Shown: positions 35,581 to 48,039, counted from the stretch's first letter. The stretch is 64,000 bases of DNA from Cryptomeria japonica (GCF_030272615.1 NC_081412.1:98517796-98581795); one strand, 5' to 3'. Translations and numbers: made by a program. Notes: generated from the sequence alone by a model not told the origin.

Positions 35581-36799
35581 TTTAAGTATGTATAAGCTCT
35601 TGATGTTGTGACCAAGTCCTTCGAGTGTCTAATGGATCTCTAATAAGATAATTCATGGACTCAAGAATCTATCAAGCCCCATCAGGTCTTGGAGGAGATG
35701 AAGGATGAGCTTCATCAATTGCAAGTGGACCCTGTAGAGGTGTGAGCCTATGAGCTGAAGTTGAGGGAGAATCATCATCCAAGTCACTATCATCACTATC
35801 CATAATGGAGGAAGGAGGAGGAGGATGAGAGGCTAAACTAGGAGATCCTTACTCAAAGTGAACACTCCTTGTAATGAATACCTCATGTGTCTCTAGATCC
35901 ATAAGTCGATATGCCTTAACACCCTTGGGATATCCAACAAATATGCAATGCCTACTCTGAGATTCCAATGCCTCGTGTTTCTATGGAGGAATGTGAGCCC
36001 ATGCTCGACACCCATAGACCCTGAAATATCTTGTAATTGGTTTTCTACCACACCAAACCTCAAAAGGAGCGACACCCTTCAAAGCCTTGTGGGGAACCTA
36101 AATTTGGATGTGTATGGCATAACTAATAACTTTTGTCCAAAAATCTAGATGAAGAGAATGAGCATGAATCATGCAACTAGCCGTCTCCTTAAGGGTTCTG
36201 TTCTTCCTTTCTGTAACACCATTCTATTATGGAGCATAGGAAATTGAGTGCTGAAGATCAATCCCCTCAAGAGTGCAAAATTTCTCAAGTCTATTGTTCA
36301 CATATTCCCTTCCATTGTCTATATGAAGAAGCTTGACAAGATTCCCTAAATGCTTCTCAACATGAACCTTGAAGGGTATAAATCTATCAAACACTTCACT
36401 CTTTTGAATATGAAAGTAGACCCAAGTGAAGCAAGAGTAGTCATCAATGAAGGTGAGGACATAGCGGGCCTTGCTAAATGAAGGCATTGGAAATGGACCT
36501 ACTACATCGTTGTGCACCAATTGAAGAACTGAACCAAAGCTCTCCAAGACTTCCCCTTATCAAACTTCTCTTTGGGATGCTTGCCCATGGAACACCCTAA
36601 ACGTACACCATTTAAAAAAGCTAATTTGAGGTAGAACTGTGACCATGTCCTTAGAGCTTAGCTGCTGAAGATAGCGGTAGTTGAGGTAACCAAACTGCTC
36701 ATGCCATAACTTAATTTCTAAATTTGAATGAGTGAAAAAGGCCATACAAGGAGATTGAAGCACAGAGTGGGAGAATGAATAAAGTCATGAATTATGATT
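35581..36799 (-). pseudogene. B GAG-pre-integrase and integrase
   Basis: The GAG-pre-integrase segment reads LWHEQFGYLNYRYLQQLSSK (36560-36763). The core has VHNDVVGPFPMPS (first Asp), LLHIDNGREYVN (second Asp) and NGVTERKNRTLK (Glu). The two codons before NGV, Gln-Gln in the family, are TAA and TAG (36224-36229). The C-terminal part (RVYGCRAWAH, CIFVGYPKGVKAYRL) is read at 35890-36080. Other stops are near 36556 and 35990. Confidence 0.9.
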
Positions 36800-37239
36800 G
36801 GCTTGTCCCACTACTACAAAGGCATCATTCTCAAGTTCTTTTACCACAATAAAATTAGGTATAAACTCAACTTTCTTTCCATCTCCATAGTGGGTGACTT
36901 GGTAGATAGAGGTTGGTGGTCAAGTTAGGAACATAGAGAACATTCTCAAAAGTTCCATCATCCATGAAAATCAAACCTTTCCCTTCAACTTTCACTTGTC
37001 TATCATCACCAATAAAAATGTGAGGTACATTTGGTGGCTCCAATGAGGAAAATTGCTCCTTTGTAGAACCTATATGATGCAAGGCACCTGAGTCAAGTAT
37101 CCATTGTTGTGGAGAACCTATTTTAGCCACAAATGCTTGCCCTTTTCCTTTTGATTGTGAGGAAGTGGAAGGAAATGATTCCTTCTTCTTGTAGGTGGAT
37201 GTCAAATTGATGTTGTTCTTCTTAATGATGTTTGTCAGC
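36800..37239 (-). pseudogene. B aspartic protease
   Basis: QQWILDSGALHHIGST carries the DSG active site, followed by IFIGDDRQVKVEGKG and ENVLYVPNLTTNL, the standard copia protease pattern. The frame is open from 37205 to 36867. Confidence 0.88.
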
Positions 37240-38023
37240 TCATCAATTTGCTTTGAGTGGGAATGATGCTCATCATGACCAAATTTCTTTCAATACGAAC
37301 AAGTTGGCCTCTCCTTCTTAGGAGTATTTCCCTTCTTGGAAGAGGATGAAGTATTGTCTTGTTGTGGAAAGGATGATTGTGCTCTATCTTGTTGTGGCTT
37401 TGGCTTAGGCTAATTTTGGTTCTTGCTTTTTCTTTGATTCCTTTGATTCCCTTGATTAGCCACCAAAACTTTGAACTTTGAAGATTTGAGAATCCTCATT
37501 TTGATCAACTTTACTTGCTCAAGTATCAACATCTCTGTGAATGCTTTAAATGATGGTGTAGTGAATGAGGCACCTGAAGTCAACCAATTGAGCATCCTTT
37601 TTGTCAATGCCACAATCTTTAAGCTTTGCTCGTAACTTATTTGCACTTTTATGCCATAATCTTGTATTGTATCAAAATCCTTGGGATCTAACATTGTGAG
37701 TTTACTGTCAAGCTTGTATCCCGTAATCTCATCAACTTGTCCATACAATTTGCTAAATATATCCCAAGCCTCTTTAATTGTAGTACATTTATCAATGTGA
37801 AAATGAGGTTATTTGATACATACTTTCTCAAAGTTCTAAGCGCCATGAAATTTTTAGTGAGCCATTCCAATTGAGCATTTGGATCAACTTTAGGATCTGC
37901 TAGTGTTGTCATTGTTCCATTTATGTAATGAATGAGTCTTTTTTATATTAACTTACTCCATGCTTTAATTTTCTATGATGCATAATTATATGGAGTTAGA
38001 AGTGGAAATTTAGGAGAACCCAT
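37240..38023 (-). pseudogene. B gag (UBN2 type)
   Basis: The start at 38021-38023 opens MGSPKFPLLTPYNYAS and continues after stops with AQLEWLTKNFMALRTLRKYV, CTTIKEAWDIFSKLYGQVDE and DYGIKVQISYEQ, the copia gag pattern. A zinc knuckle (CSY-KKFGHDEHH with a damaged second Cys) lies at 37265-37310. Stops near 37980, 37930 and 37300 and a frameshift near 37750 show decay. Confidence 0.87.
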
Positions 38024-38199
38024 ATCAGCAAAATGAAAGAGCATAAGATAGAGAGAGATACAATCACACAAGACACCCCCCAAATTTACTCAATTAGAGA
38101 ACCCTCCTCCAAAATGATGATTTGGCACTTCTTAGTGCGTGTACAATGGGTCACTTGCAAACAAGGGGAAAGTGGACTTTTAATTTCAACATTATACAA
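38024..38199 (-). other. B leader, gag-proximal part
   Basis: Non-coding sequence between the B gag start and solo LTR F. The rest of the B leader is displaced to 43626-43955 and 56504-57698 by later insertions. Confidence 0.5.
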
Positions 38200-39097
38200 T
38201 GAAGGAAGACTGAGAGGGGGGGGGGTGAATCAGTCTTCATCGGATATACAAACTTAACTATAAAAATAGATCTGTTAAACTACAACACTAATAAATATAA
38301 GAAAATTAATTTCACAGCACACAACACCAAGATTTTGATGTGGAAAACCCGGTTAAGGGAAAAACCACGCTGGGAATTGTTGTGACGTATTCACACATCG
38401 CCCCATTACAAATGGGGACCCCTACTTTTTTGCCTTCTAGGGTTTGTTTTCTAGATCTTTTAGGTTGTTGTCTATTAGCCTTTTCATTTTGAAGAGTTGT
38501 CAGGGGGCTCATTAGGATAGCAAGCTCTACTTGAGTCAGGTGAATCTTCTCAAGAGGTCAAGTCAATTGAGTGATTAGGGGTAATTTAGATCATTCCTAG
38601 GGTGTTTTTTGTGTACTATCTGGTCACACTTCAAGTTGCTAAATCAAACCTTGGTTGAATGCATAATGTCCTCCTAGGTCCCATCCCTTACATCAAGGGC
38701 ATAGCAAATTCACCTTGAGAAGTCTGGAATGTCATCCTGATCCTCGAATGTCCTGAAATTTGGCTGTCTGGAATGTCATCCTGATCCTGAAATTTGACTA
38801 AGTCTGGAAAATTGAAGAATCCTCGAAAAACTAGATTTTTCATTATAACTCCTGGAGGTCCGAAACCATTCTCAAACATCCTGACAGTATATATGGAATA
38901 TAACTTAAAGCATAATAAACAAGAAAGATATAAGGAAATGTCACTTATACTTAAATGTTATATATTTGAAGACACCTTTTTCTTCCTGGTTTGCACTGAA
39001 AGTCTTGTTCCTTGGACATGGTGGGGGTAGATTGATATGTTCTTTCCTTAGGAAGTGATTGAAAGCATTGAAAAGTGAGGATTTTCTCCAAGATTGT

Positions 39098-40932
39098 GAA
39101 TTTCGCTCCTAACCCTTCCAAAGGGTCCAGAGCGAAATTCTTCATAAGCCTCATTTGCTTCCTTGTTTAAACTACCAACCTTGTTCCTTGGGCGTATTTG
39201 GAAGGAAAATGACGTGTCTTTGAATTTTGTAGTAATGGAATGTGAAAGAACGAAGGATTTTTGACCAAGACAAGAATTTCGCTCTTGACCCTTCCAATGG
39301 GTCCAGAGTGAAATTCATATGAGACCCTTTTCTCTTCACAAAACCTTGAAGTGAATGCTAACTTGGAATAGAGGATGATTAGGAGAGGCCTAATAAGTTA
39401 TATCCAAGCCAAAGAAGGGAGGAAAAAGGTGAAAATGAGCCTAAAATGAGAATTTCGCTCTTGACCCTTCCAAAGGGTCCAAAGCAAAATTTACTTTTCC
39501 TCTATTTTGCTCTTTGATATGGCCAAGTTTTGGATTTTTGAGGCATGGTTGAGGAGGATTTGATGCATATTTTCCTTTGAGAAGAGGTTTGAGGTGATGA
39601 AGTGGTATAAATCAACCCAAAAGGAGAATTTCGCTCCTGACCCTTCCAAAGGGTCCAGAGCGAAATCCTCAGTTTGACCCCCTATCTTGCCTAAAATGAT
39701 GAAAACGACCTTGTTTTGAGATAAAAGGATGGTAGATGGATTTGATTATTGTGAGGAGAAGTGAGTTTGATTAAGATTGAAGTCAAAGAGAAGCAATGGA
39801 GTGTGAAATCAACCTTAGTCAAGAAGTTCGCTTCTGACCCTTCCAAAGGGTCCAGAGCGAAATTCCAAGAACACACCCATTTCTTCCTTGTTTGGACCAA
39901 GATCTTAGTTAATTGGGACAATTTGGAAGTAAATCAACATATTTTTCCTTAGGAAGTGAATGAGGGCAAAGGGAATGAAGAATCAAGACTCAATCTTGAA
40001 TTTTGCTCCTGACCCTTCCAATGGGTCCAGAGCGAAATTCTTAAAATCCCTCTTTTTCTTCCTTTTTTTGTGTCAAGCTAAGTGTGGATCAAGGTAGATT
40101 AAGCTTGGAAGGACCCCTAGGCATGCCTTTTAATTTATTGTGGCCACCAATGATCAAGATTTTAAGCTTAAACTAGGATTTCGCTCCTGACCCTTCCAAA
40201 GGGTCCATAGCGAAATTCTCTAAAGGTCCTCTCCTTGGCCATGGTTTTTAGCGAAATTCTCCTTTCAGGCCTTGTGAGGTCAAAAAAGTCTTGTCTTCAT
40301 TAAAGGGGGATCCAAAAGGGAGATTCAAAGGAAATTAAGGTATGGAGAATGAAACTAGGTGAAGGAAAACAAGCAAGTCAAGAATTTTGCTCCTGACCCT
40401 TCGAAAGGGTCCAGAGTGAAATTCTCAATTTCACCTAGTTTGCTCATGATGAAGGTCAAGTGTAGGATTCCTAGGCTTTGGTAGAGAGAAGTCTAGCATA
40501 TGATTGTCTTGGAGGCATTTTGGAGTGAAAAAATGATAGAATTTGAGCCTAATTCAGGAATTTCGCTCTTGACCCTTCCAAAGGGTCCAGAGCGAAATCC
40601 TTCAAAACTCCGTTTTGCTCCAATTTTGCATCAAAATTGGTATTGGTTGAGATTGAGGGCATCCTTAGACATGCATCTGAGTGAGTATGGTCACAAAGTG
40701 AGAAGAATTTGAGCCAAGAATGCAAATTTCACTCCTGACCCTTCCAAAGGGTCTAGAGTGAAATTCCTAAGTGGTCTAATATTTTGCCTAGGTTCTTGAG
40801 CAAAACCTATTCCTTGGAAATTTTGGAGGTTAATGACTTGATCTTGGCGAGGTAATGTTGAGAATGAGTTCTAATTGAGCAACTTTGTCAAAATTCACTC
40901 CTGACCCTTCCAAAGGGTCCTGAGCGAAATTC
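39098..40932. repeat. Array of 11 long palindromes at about 176-bp period in LTR G
   Basis: Each 43-base unit pairs GAATTTCGCTC and ACCCTT with AAGGGT and GAGCGAAATTC. Unit starts are about 39098, 39274, 39450, 39626, 39824, 39998, 40177, 40382, 40558, 40733 and 40889; the first three intervals and one later interval are 176. The DNA between units is only weakly similar from unit to unit. Confidence 0.9.
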
Positions 40933-41667
40933 TTATAGGGCCTATCCCTGGGAAGGATTCTAAGGAAAATTCTATCTCGATGCCTTCTTGTTAATAATTT
41001 AAGGTAATAAATGCTATGAATAGGATAAATATATCATGTGTACTTGATCATCTTTTGGTTTGTGTTGTAGGTGAAAGAAGACCAGGCCAGGACAAAAATG
41101 ACCTATTCAAGTCTATCATCATCAAGGACATTCCAAAGGCATAAAGGTGGACTCAAGGTGTTTTGAAGCATTGGAAGACTACAAGTGTTCAAGAAGTTGC
41201 CATCCATCTCCAAAAACTTCACTTCGCCACACTAAGAAACCACAAGATGAAAAAGAAAGGCTTTTCCAACACTTCAAGGTGAGATATGCTACCGAAGGAA
41301 GAAGACTTGACCATAAGGAAGCCTCATCAAGCATAGGGGAGTCAAGGAGGTACATCATTCATCGCGTCAAAAGACAGAAAAGAGATCAACCAAGGCATAT
41401 ACGTCAGACAAGGTGGCATCCCAGTCATGTTTCCTCCAGTTGGATTGGTCCACCTTAGCATGTCTAGATTCAATGTGCCTGAGTCATCGGGGATGGCACA
41501 AAATTCAGTGTACCTACCCCTACTTCTTATTGGTCCTCACTCCTGGAATGTAATTTTCTCATTGGCTAAGGAAGTTTGTTATAATAAACCCTAATTAGGG
41601 TTTCTATCTTGTAATCCTAGCCATTGATTCTAAGTCAATCAGAGCCATCGATTTATAAAGGGCTCTC

Positions 41668-41676
41668 TATATAAAG
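41668..41676 (+). promoter_or_regulatory. G LTR TATA box
   Basis: TATATAAAG in the context CTCTCTATATAAAGCCC, about 880 bases before the LTR end. Confidence 0.65.
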
Positions 41677-43625
41677 CCCTGGCTCTTCATTTGTAAAGGT
41701 TAATAGTCAGAGAATAGTTAGGAGTTAGCAAAAGAGAGATAGTTAATAATTAGTAGCTCAATAGTAGATAGCATTTTAGAGTAGAGTAGAAAGAGAAGGC
41801 AAAGATTGTTGTCAAGACATTGTTGCAAAAGACATGTAAACTTAATTGAAGGAAAGGTGAATTTTCTGTGTCGATTCAACAATTCACATGGTCTCTATAC
41901 TTCTCAAATTTATTTTCATGTTATTAGATGAATGGAAGAAATTTGTATGATCAATGGTGAAATTTGTATATCCATACTACTAGCGGTTTGTTGATTGCAA
42001 ACTTGCCTTGCGTAGTCAACTGGAATCATTCAACTTAAGCTTAACTTCAATTATCGCTTCTTCATTGATATGCATCAACCTGATGGTGTCTATGCTTGTA
42101 GCGGTGATCTGAACATCATAAAGCTTTCCTTAGAAGATCACACTAACCTTGTGGAGATGATCCTAGCATGTCAAAGAAATACTTAGTTAGAGTTTCATCA
42201 AAGGTCATCCATTGCTCCTACATTCTTAGTGTTAGAATTAGATCCTTCTCCAACCCTTATCCTTTTTCCTTTTTTAAAAATCAAGGATCAGTAAAGACCC
42301 ATGTTCCAGTGATATCCAAACCAAATCAGATGCTCAGGTCATCGAATGTAAGTCCCCTTGTGATTCCAACAAAATCACATCATACCGTAAGAGCTTATCC
42401 ACGAGTAGAGAACCTACATAACAAAACCTTGGAGTTGCTCTGATTGATCCTTCTGTGAAATCTTCAACATTCGGGGAGCTTTATTCAAGAGAGGATAAGA
42501 TACCTCTGAGTATTTTATTCTGTGTTTGGTCGTGTACAAAAGACACATCAACAAGAACCTACCCACAGTAAGATGATACTCTGCAGTAGTATGTGAAAAT
42601 ATTATAATGGGGAATGCACATGCATTCAGGAATACTGCCTAGAGCTCACTGCTCAAAAGATAATGACCCAAAAGGCTACAACCCTTAGGGAAGTATCACT
42701 GAATTACAATAAGATTCAAACTACAATCCAGAAGAAATGAACTGAAAGAATATCATCTCCAAATGCCTGATTACAATTTCAGTTAAGCATAGTTGTCTTC
42801 CCTACAACACCAATCTCTCCTCAATGTCAACACTGAAAGATAGATCACTTTTTCACACATAAAACTTTCTTTGATAATGAAGACACAACATCGAGGCCTA
42901 AATTACATGACAACATCACCTATTTATACAGTTCATCAACCTTGATAACAAGGTCGGCTAAACCCTCAATTGACAATTATAAAATTACATCACACGATAC
43001 AAAGATCGATCACCAGACCAACATGATTATTTACATGACATAACACGAAACTAATTCAAATTCCCAAATTTTCAGCTCCACCGAAAATCACGCCAAGAAC
43101 AACCGCAACACGCTACACCACCAGAAATACCGCATAACACAAAAATCATCACTGGTTCATAGAAACCACCAAAAAATTGCACAACAATCATTGCAGATCA
43201 CCAAAAAAAATAGGACATGACTAGGGAACACCAACAAGCATGTTAAAATCATCAGAAATAGCTGCACCAACACCACTTATCAAATCTTCATCCATCAACA
43301 TCTGAAAACTTAATAACACAACCAATCAACAACTGTCACGAAGAAAGATAACTTGCAGAGCACCAAATCATGATTCATTTGAAATGAAGATACAAAAGAC
43401 CATCCCAAACAATATCCCAAAAACTCAGCACAAGATCTGATCACACTGGAATATACCAGAGGATATACTGAACTCTGCAAAACAGTGATCAACAAAACAA
43501 AATTGCAAAACAGGATCATAAGATCTTCCCAATCTGCAAACACTAGAGAAAATCATAGGAATATGTTGACATCAATGATAAAAACATATCCTAGTAGCAA
43601 CAATGACCAACAATATCCAACAACA

Positions 43626-43955
43626 ACTACCTTACATAGGCTATAGATGACTCAAAGCAATAATGCACAAGGTCTAAGTTGAGATCCAATCAACTTACAA
43701 GTACCAAAAAGGCCAAAAAAGACCAAATTCTGAAAGTGATATTTTATACTGAAAATGGTAAAAAATTGATAGCACCATGTGAAAGTAGACAAAAAATTAT
43801 GCACTTTCCAAAAAAATGACACCTGAAAAGGAGGTCGTCTGAGCCTGAACGGAGCTCAAGAAGTTGCAGAATTGAGGATTGGACAAGTATAGTTGTGAAA
43901 AACTAAAAATTCTAAAGAATCTATCCATCAAAATAAGAAACTAACCACACCACTA
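43626..43955 (-). other. B leader fragment between F and D
   Basis: AT-rich non-coding sequence. Its right edge CACTATGGAG resumes after D as TGGAGAGCATGG at 56499. Confidence 0.45.
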
Positions 43956-43960
43956 TGGAG

Positions 43961-44851
43961 TGTAAGGAAGTTAAGTAGCAGAACAACTTCCTACACTAAC
44001 CTAGAGAGGAGGGTAATACAATAACTTTTACATATCATTTCAACTAGCAAAAATAAACATAATATCATGCATACAACAATACAACAACACAATGATTTAC
44101 GTGGGGAAAACCCTTTCAGAAGAAAAACCCCACACTCCAAAAGCAACTCAATAGATTATTCAACAATCAATAACAAATTATAATATAATTACAGAGAAAA
44201 CTCTTCATAGGAGTACCACTAATTAGACACTCAGAGGTAACTCAATAGCCATAAGACTCTTACACACAACCTCTATCTCATGCACCTCATAAATAAGAGA
44301 TACAATACAAGAAATTGTTAAATGGTATTATAAAACCATGGGCTAAAACCATCCAATAAAGTAGAGCCAACCTTATCTCCATTATAGATGCCTTATGACC
44401 TGTCAAAACACACTAAACACGTGTTCCTCCCTTTTACAACTCATTTATGTGTTCGATGCAATTTATATTTCCTATTTTAGTAGTCCAAACTTCTGGAGGC
44501 CATAACTTGTGAACCGTGTGTCTAATTGATGAACCGTTTGAAGCGTTGAAAACCTCACAAAGTGCTCTATTACTTCATGAATCGCTATTCCATTTATGCC
44601 CACTTTTCAAGGCATTTATGAGGGTTTAAAGTCATAAAAATTAAATTTAAACCTTCCATTGCACCCCTCCAAAACAAAAACACTAATATCTTCAAAACTA
44701 GTTGTGATCTTGCGATGAAAATTTACTAGCATGCTTATCTAGCCAACCAAAAGATTCAGGGAGAATTTCACACCATTCCATGCTCAAACAAAAAATTACT
44801 ATAAATAGTAACCTCATGTAAATGCAAGGTTGGGACACTATTTTCCCAACA
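43961..44851 (-). repeat. D 3' LTR
   Basis: From TGTAAGGAAG to TTTTCCCAACA, 891 bases. It carries the TTACGTGGGGAAAACCC...GAAAAACCCC motif at 44098-44130, also found in the other copy. Confidence 0.92.
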
Positions 44852-44862
44852 TTCTTCCACCT
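44852..44862 (-). other. D polypurine tract
   Basis: The minus strand reads AGGTGGAAGAA immediately before TGTTGGGAAAAT. Confidence 0.75.
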
Positions 44863-44905
44863 ATCAAACACCTTGCAAGAGGTAAGGGAGTATCAACACA
44901 ATAAT

Positions 44906-45700
44906 TTAATTGCTAAGGGCCATGAGGCCCATAAACTCTGAACACCATCTAAACTTCTCTATGCTCACAACCTTAGTTAAAGAATTTGCAACATTCACCA
45001 AAGTTTCTAATTTAACTAGCTTCACCCTACCATCTTCGACCATATCTTTGACAAAATGATTCTGAATATCAATGTGATTGGTCTGAGCATGAAACATCGG
45101 GTTCAAGTAGCTAGGCATATCACACTCTTACTGTCACAATAAACTGTCATTGCACCTTGTTTTATTCCAATGTTTGAGCACAGTCTCTTAAGACAAATGT
45201 CTTCTTTACAAGCATGCGTAGTTGCCATATACTCTGCTTCTATAGTGGACCAAGCAACCACAACCTGTCGATTACTCATCCAACTAATTGCATCACCAAA
45301 TAAAGTAAACACATAAGCACTGGTGGATCTTTTGCTATCAATATCACCTACCCAGTCTGAATCCACATAACCATGAATATCAAGGGAAATCACATCTCCA
45401 ACCAAATTACTATGATAACACAAAGAATACTCTGAGGTACACTTCAAATATCTGAAGACTTTTTTGACTGCATCCCAATGAACTCTACCAGGATTAGACA
45501 TATATCTCGAAAGAACTCCCACTTCTTGGGCAAGGTCTAGTATAGTATAGACCATAACATACATCAAACTTCCAACTGCAGTTTGATAAGACACTCTACT
45601 CATGTCTTCTATCTCTGATGGAGATGTAGGACAATCTAAAATAGATAATTTTGTTCCAACTTTGAAGGGAACACATAATGGTCTACAATCCTGCATGTTG
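44906..45700 (-). pseudogene. D RNase H and pol C-terminus
   Basis: GYVDSDWVGDIDSKRSTSAY, WSTIEAEYMATTHA and YCDSKSVICLA supply the Asp, Glu and Asp of RNase H. After a frameshift at about 45103-45118 the end reads NPMFHAQTNHIDIQNHFV and SLTKVVSIEKFRWC, the usual terminus, stopping about 50 bases before the PPT. Confidence 0.9.
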
Positions 45701-45705
45701 GAACT

Positions 45706-46660
45706 CTATAATACTAAATTCACATACTTACTCTGGCCTAGCCATAATTTTATGTTCACTCTATCTCTTCTAATCTCCATCCCAAGAATGTGTTTTGCTA
45801 CACCAAGATCTTTCATTTCAAGTTTAGTAGCAACTTGAGACGTTAGTTCTGAAATCATACCTTTCCCTTTACCAATGAATAACATATCATCAAGATATAA
45901 TGCAATGTACAAGAAACGATCACCATCAAATTTATAATAAACATAGTGATCTAATTTAAAAATCTCAAATCCCAATCTCAACACATATGTATCAAATTTA
46001 TGGTACCACATCCTAGGACTCTGTTTGAGGCCATACAAATATTTCTTCAATTTATAAACCAAATTACTTTCACCTGTCACCACACAGTTCTCTGGATGTG
46101 TCATATAAATATCCTCCTCCAAATCACCATGAAGTAAAACAGTTTTTACATCGATTTTCTCGAACTCTAAATCGTAAGCAGTAGCAATAGAAAGCAAAAA
46201 TCTAATGGATGTCATTTTTGCAACAAGAGAAAATATATCACCATAATCAACACCCTCAACCTGTGAGTATCCTTTTGCAACCAACCTTGCTTTATACTTC
46301 TTAATGATTCCATCTGAACCTATCTTTTTCTTGAACACCCATTTGCAACCAACATAATTCCATCCTTTAGGCAATGGTACAAGATCCCATGCATCATTCT
46401 CTTTCAAAGATGCCATTTCTTCTTCCATAGAAATCTTCCAGGATTTTGTATCATTCATACCTAATGCCTCTTCCATAAATCTTGGTTCATCCATATTAGT
46501 ATTCAAAGCAAAAATACATCTGCAATCATCATGTGAATACCTTTCGTGTGGTTATCTATGTCTTGTAGACCTTCAAACAAGTTGAGTTGGAGGTTCTTCC
46601 TCCTCTTCTGAAGATTCAGAGCTAGATGAGCTCTCCTCAACTTCTTGCCTATTAAGTGGT
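45706..46660 (-). pseudogene. D reverse transcriptase (RVT_2)
   Basis: An open frame of 266 codons reads WKISMEEEMASLKENDAWDL, KYKARLVAKGYSQVEGVDY, KIDVKTVLLHGDLEEDIYM and LYLDDMLFIG. The active site is YLDD, with both Asp residues kept and Val changed to Leu. The frame ends at 45706 near the RNase H junction, where it should continue. Upstream of 46506 the frame is stopped in the linker to integrase. Confidence 0.92.
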
Positions 46661-46665
46661 CTCAA

Positions 46666-47900
46666 TTAAACTCTTTCAGGCGTAGAAGGGAATTGAATCA
46701 CATCTTCCTGTTTAGTCTGTTTTGGCTGTAATATAACAAAAGGAGACTTAATTTCTGTAAAAATAACACTTCTGCTATGAATTACCTTTTGAGAAATAGG
46801 GTCCCAAAGCTTGTATCCTTTCATACCATAACTGTAACTGATGAAGATACATTTCACAGTCTTGTTCTCCAACTTTTTTTGCTTTTCCTTTGGCAAATCT
46901 CCATATGCCTCACAACCAAAAACTCTAAGATGTCTTAATGAAGTCTCGTGACCTGACCATGCTTCCATATGCATTTTATCAACAAGAGCTGATATAGGAG
47001 ACTTGTTAATCAGGTAGCAAATAGTGACAATAGCTTCAACCCAAAACTTTTGTTCTAGACGAGCGCCACTCAACATACTCCTAGCCTTTTCCATCAGTGT
47101 CCTATTCATTCTTTCTACAACTCCATTCTACTATGGAGAATACAGAGTTGTCTTCTATCTGTTAATACTACAGTATTTATAGAATTTATCAAAGTTATTA
47201 GAGAAAAAATCACCGCCATTATCAATCCTCAAACATTTAATTTTCTTTCCGATCTGCAACTCAACCATTGCTTTAAATTCTTTAAAAGGACTAAAAACTT
47301 CAGATTTACTTTTTAGAAAGTATACTCAAGTCCTACTAAAATCATCAATAAATGAAACATAATATGTGGATTTTCCAATCAAAGGAACATCTACATGACC
47401 AAACACATTAGAATGAATAAGATCCAAAACACCACAAGATTTATGAGAACTTAAGTAAAACTGAACATGGTTTTGTTTTCCATGAATGCAATGCTCATAG
47501 AAATCAAAGTCAAGATTACAATCATTCAAACCTTCAACAAGGTTTTTATTTTTCAAGGTCCTCAGACTCTTTTCTCCAATGTGGCCAAGTCTTTGGTGCC
47601 ATAACATAGTTTTCTCTGTAGGTAACTTTGCTTTAGAAGAAAGAGAACCTTTAGGTATCCAAAAGCCATGGCCATCTACCGAAGCTGAAACTCTCAAATA
47701 TTTTGACAAAGTATCCACAAATTTACTTTTTATATAAGTTCTATTACAGTCAACAATGTATGCCTCTAGCTTATACAAAGTGCCAAACCTGACACCTCTA
47801 GCAATCACCATAGCACCCTTAATCATCTTACATCCTGCATTAGAAAAGACTACCTGCACACCTACATCTATCAGTTTTCTCACATATAATAAATTTCATA
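46666..47900 (-). pseudogene. D GAG-pre-integrase and integrase
   Basis: GAG-pre-integrase: WHQRLGHIGEKSLRTLKNK with CIHGKQ. Core: DLIHSNVFG (first Asp changed to Asn), FIDDFSRT, LRIDNGGDF (second Asp) and NGVVERMNRTLMEKARSM (Glu). Both Gln codons before NGV are TAG (47128-47133). A TGA near 47323 replaces the Trp after FSRT, and another stop lies near 47160. C-terminal part: HLRVFGCEAYGDLP, CIFISYSYGMKGYKLWDP. Confidence 0.92.
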
Positions 47901-48039
47901 TTAATCCAGGGATATGTAACACACCACTAATCCTTTTTATTCTACCATTAGGAAACCTGATCCTAACTTTACCTTGACCAACAATGTCTAAATGTGAATC
48001 ATCACCCAAGTACACCTCGCCTCCATTAAATTCTTCATA

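Larger units (their letters stand above)
38378..42553 (+). mobile_element. G: 4.2-kb solo LTR with a palindrome array
   Basis: It starts TGTTGTGACG and ends CACATCAACA, so the ends are TGTTG/CAACA. The flanks GGAAT and AGAAC could be a target duplication with two transitions. Joining the flanks restores the F order seen in C (GCTGGGA followed by ACCCACA). One TATA box (TATATAAAG, 41668-41676) fits plus orientation, and no PBS, PPT or coding domain is present. A 4.2-kb LTR is long but within the range of large plant gypsy LTRs. The 103-codon ORF at 41147 shows no family resemblance. Confidence 0.7.
38200..43625 (-). mobile_element. F: solo LTR of a C/E-like type, split by G
   Basis: 38200-38377 and 42554-43625 make up one LTR of about 1250 bases on the minus strand. 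It has the features of C and E LTRs: a G run after CTGAGAG (38210-38222), GGAAAACC-N-GGGAAAAACC at 38343, CCTAGAGCTCACTGCTC (42644) which C has as CCTAGAGCACACTGCTC, and a TATA box (minus TATAAATA at about 42921). The outer limits are approximate and I found no convincing TSD. Confidence 0.6.

Noticed and set aside
39098-40932. Regularly spaced 43-base repeats resembling a CRISPR array
   Set aside because: The spacers are about 133 bases and weakly related, the unit is a palindrome within a plant LTR, and no cas gene is present.
41147-41458. A 103-codon ORF inside LTR G
   Set aside because: It lies in the U3 part before the TATA box and shows no family pattern; open frames of this length occur by chance.
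41584-41604. AAACCCTAATTAGGGTTT as a telomere-type repeat
   Set aside because: It is a single inverted pair inside LTR G and is not tandem.
43310-43543. A 77-codon minus-strand ORF in solo LTR F
   Set aside because: No domain pattern; it lies in the LTR and is absent from the matching part of C.
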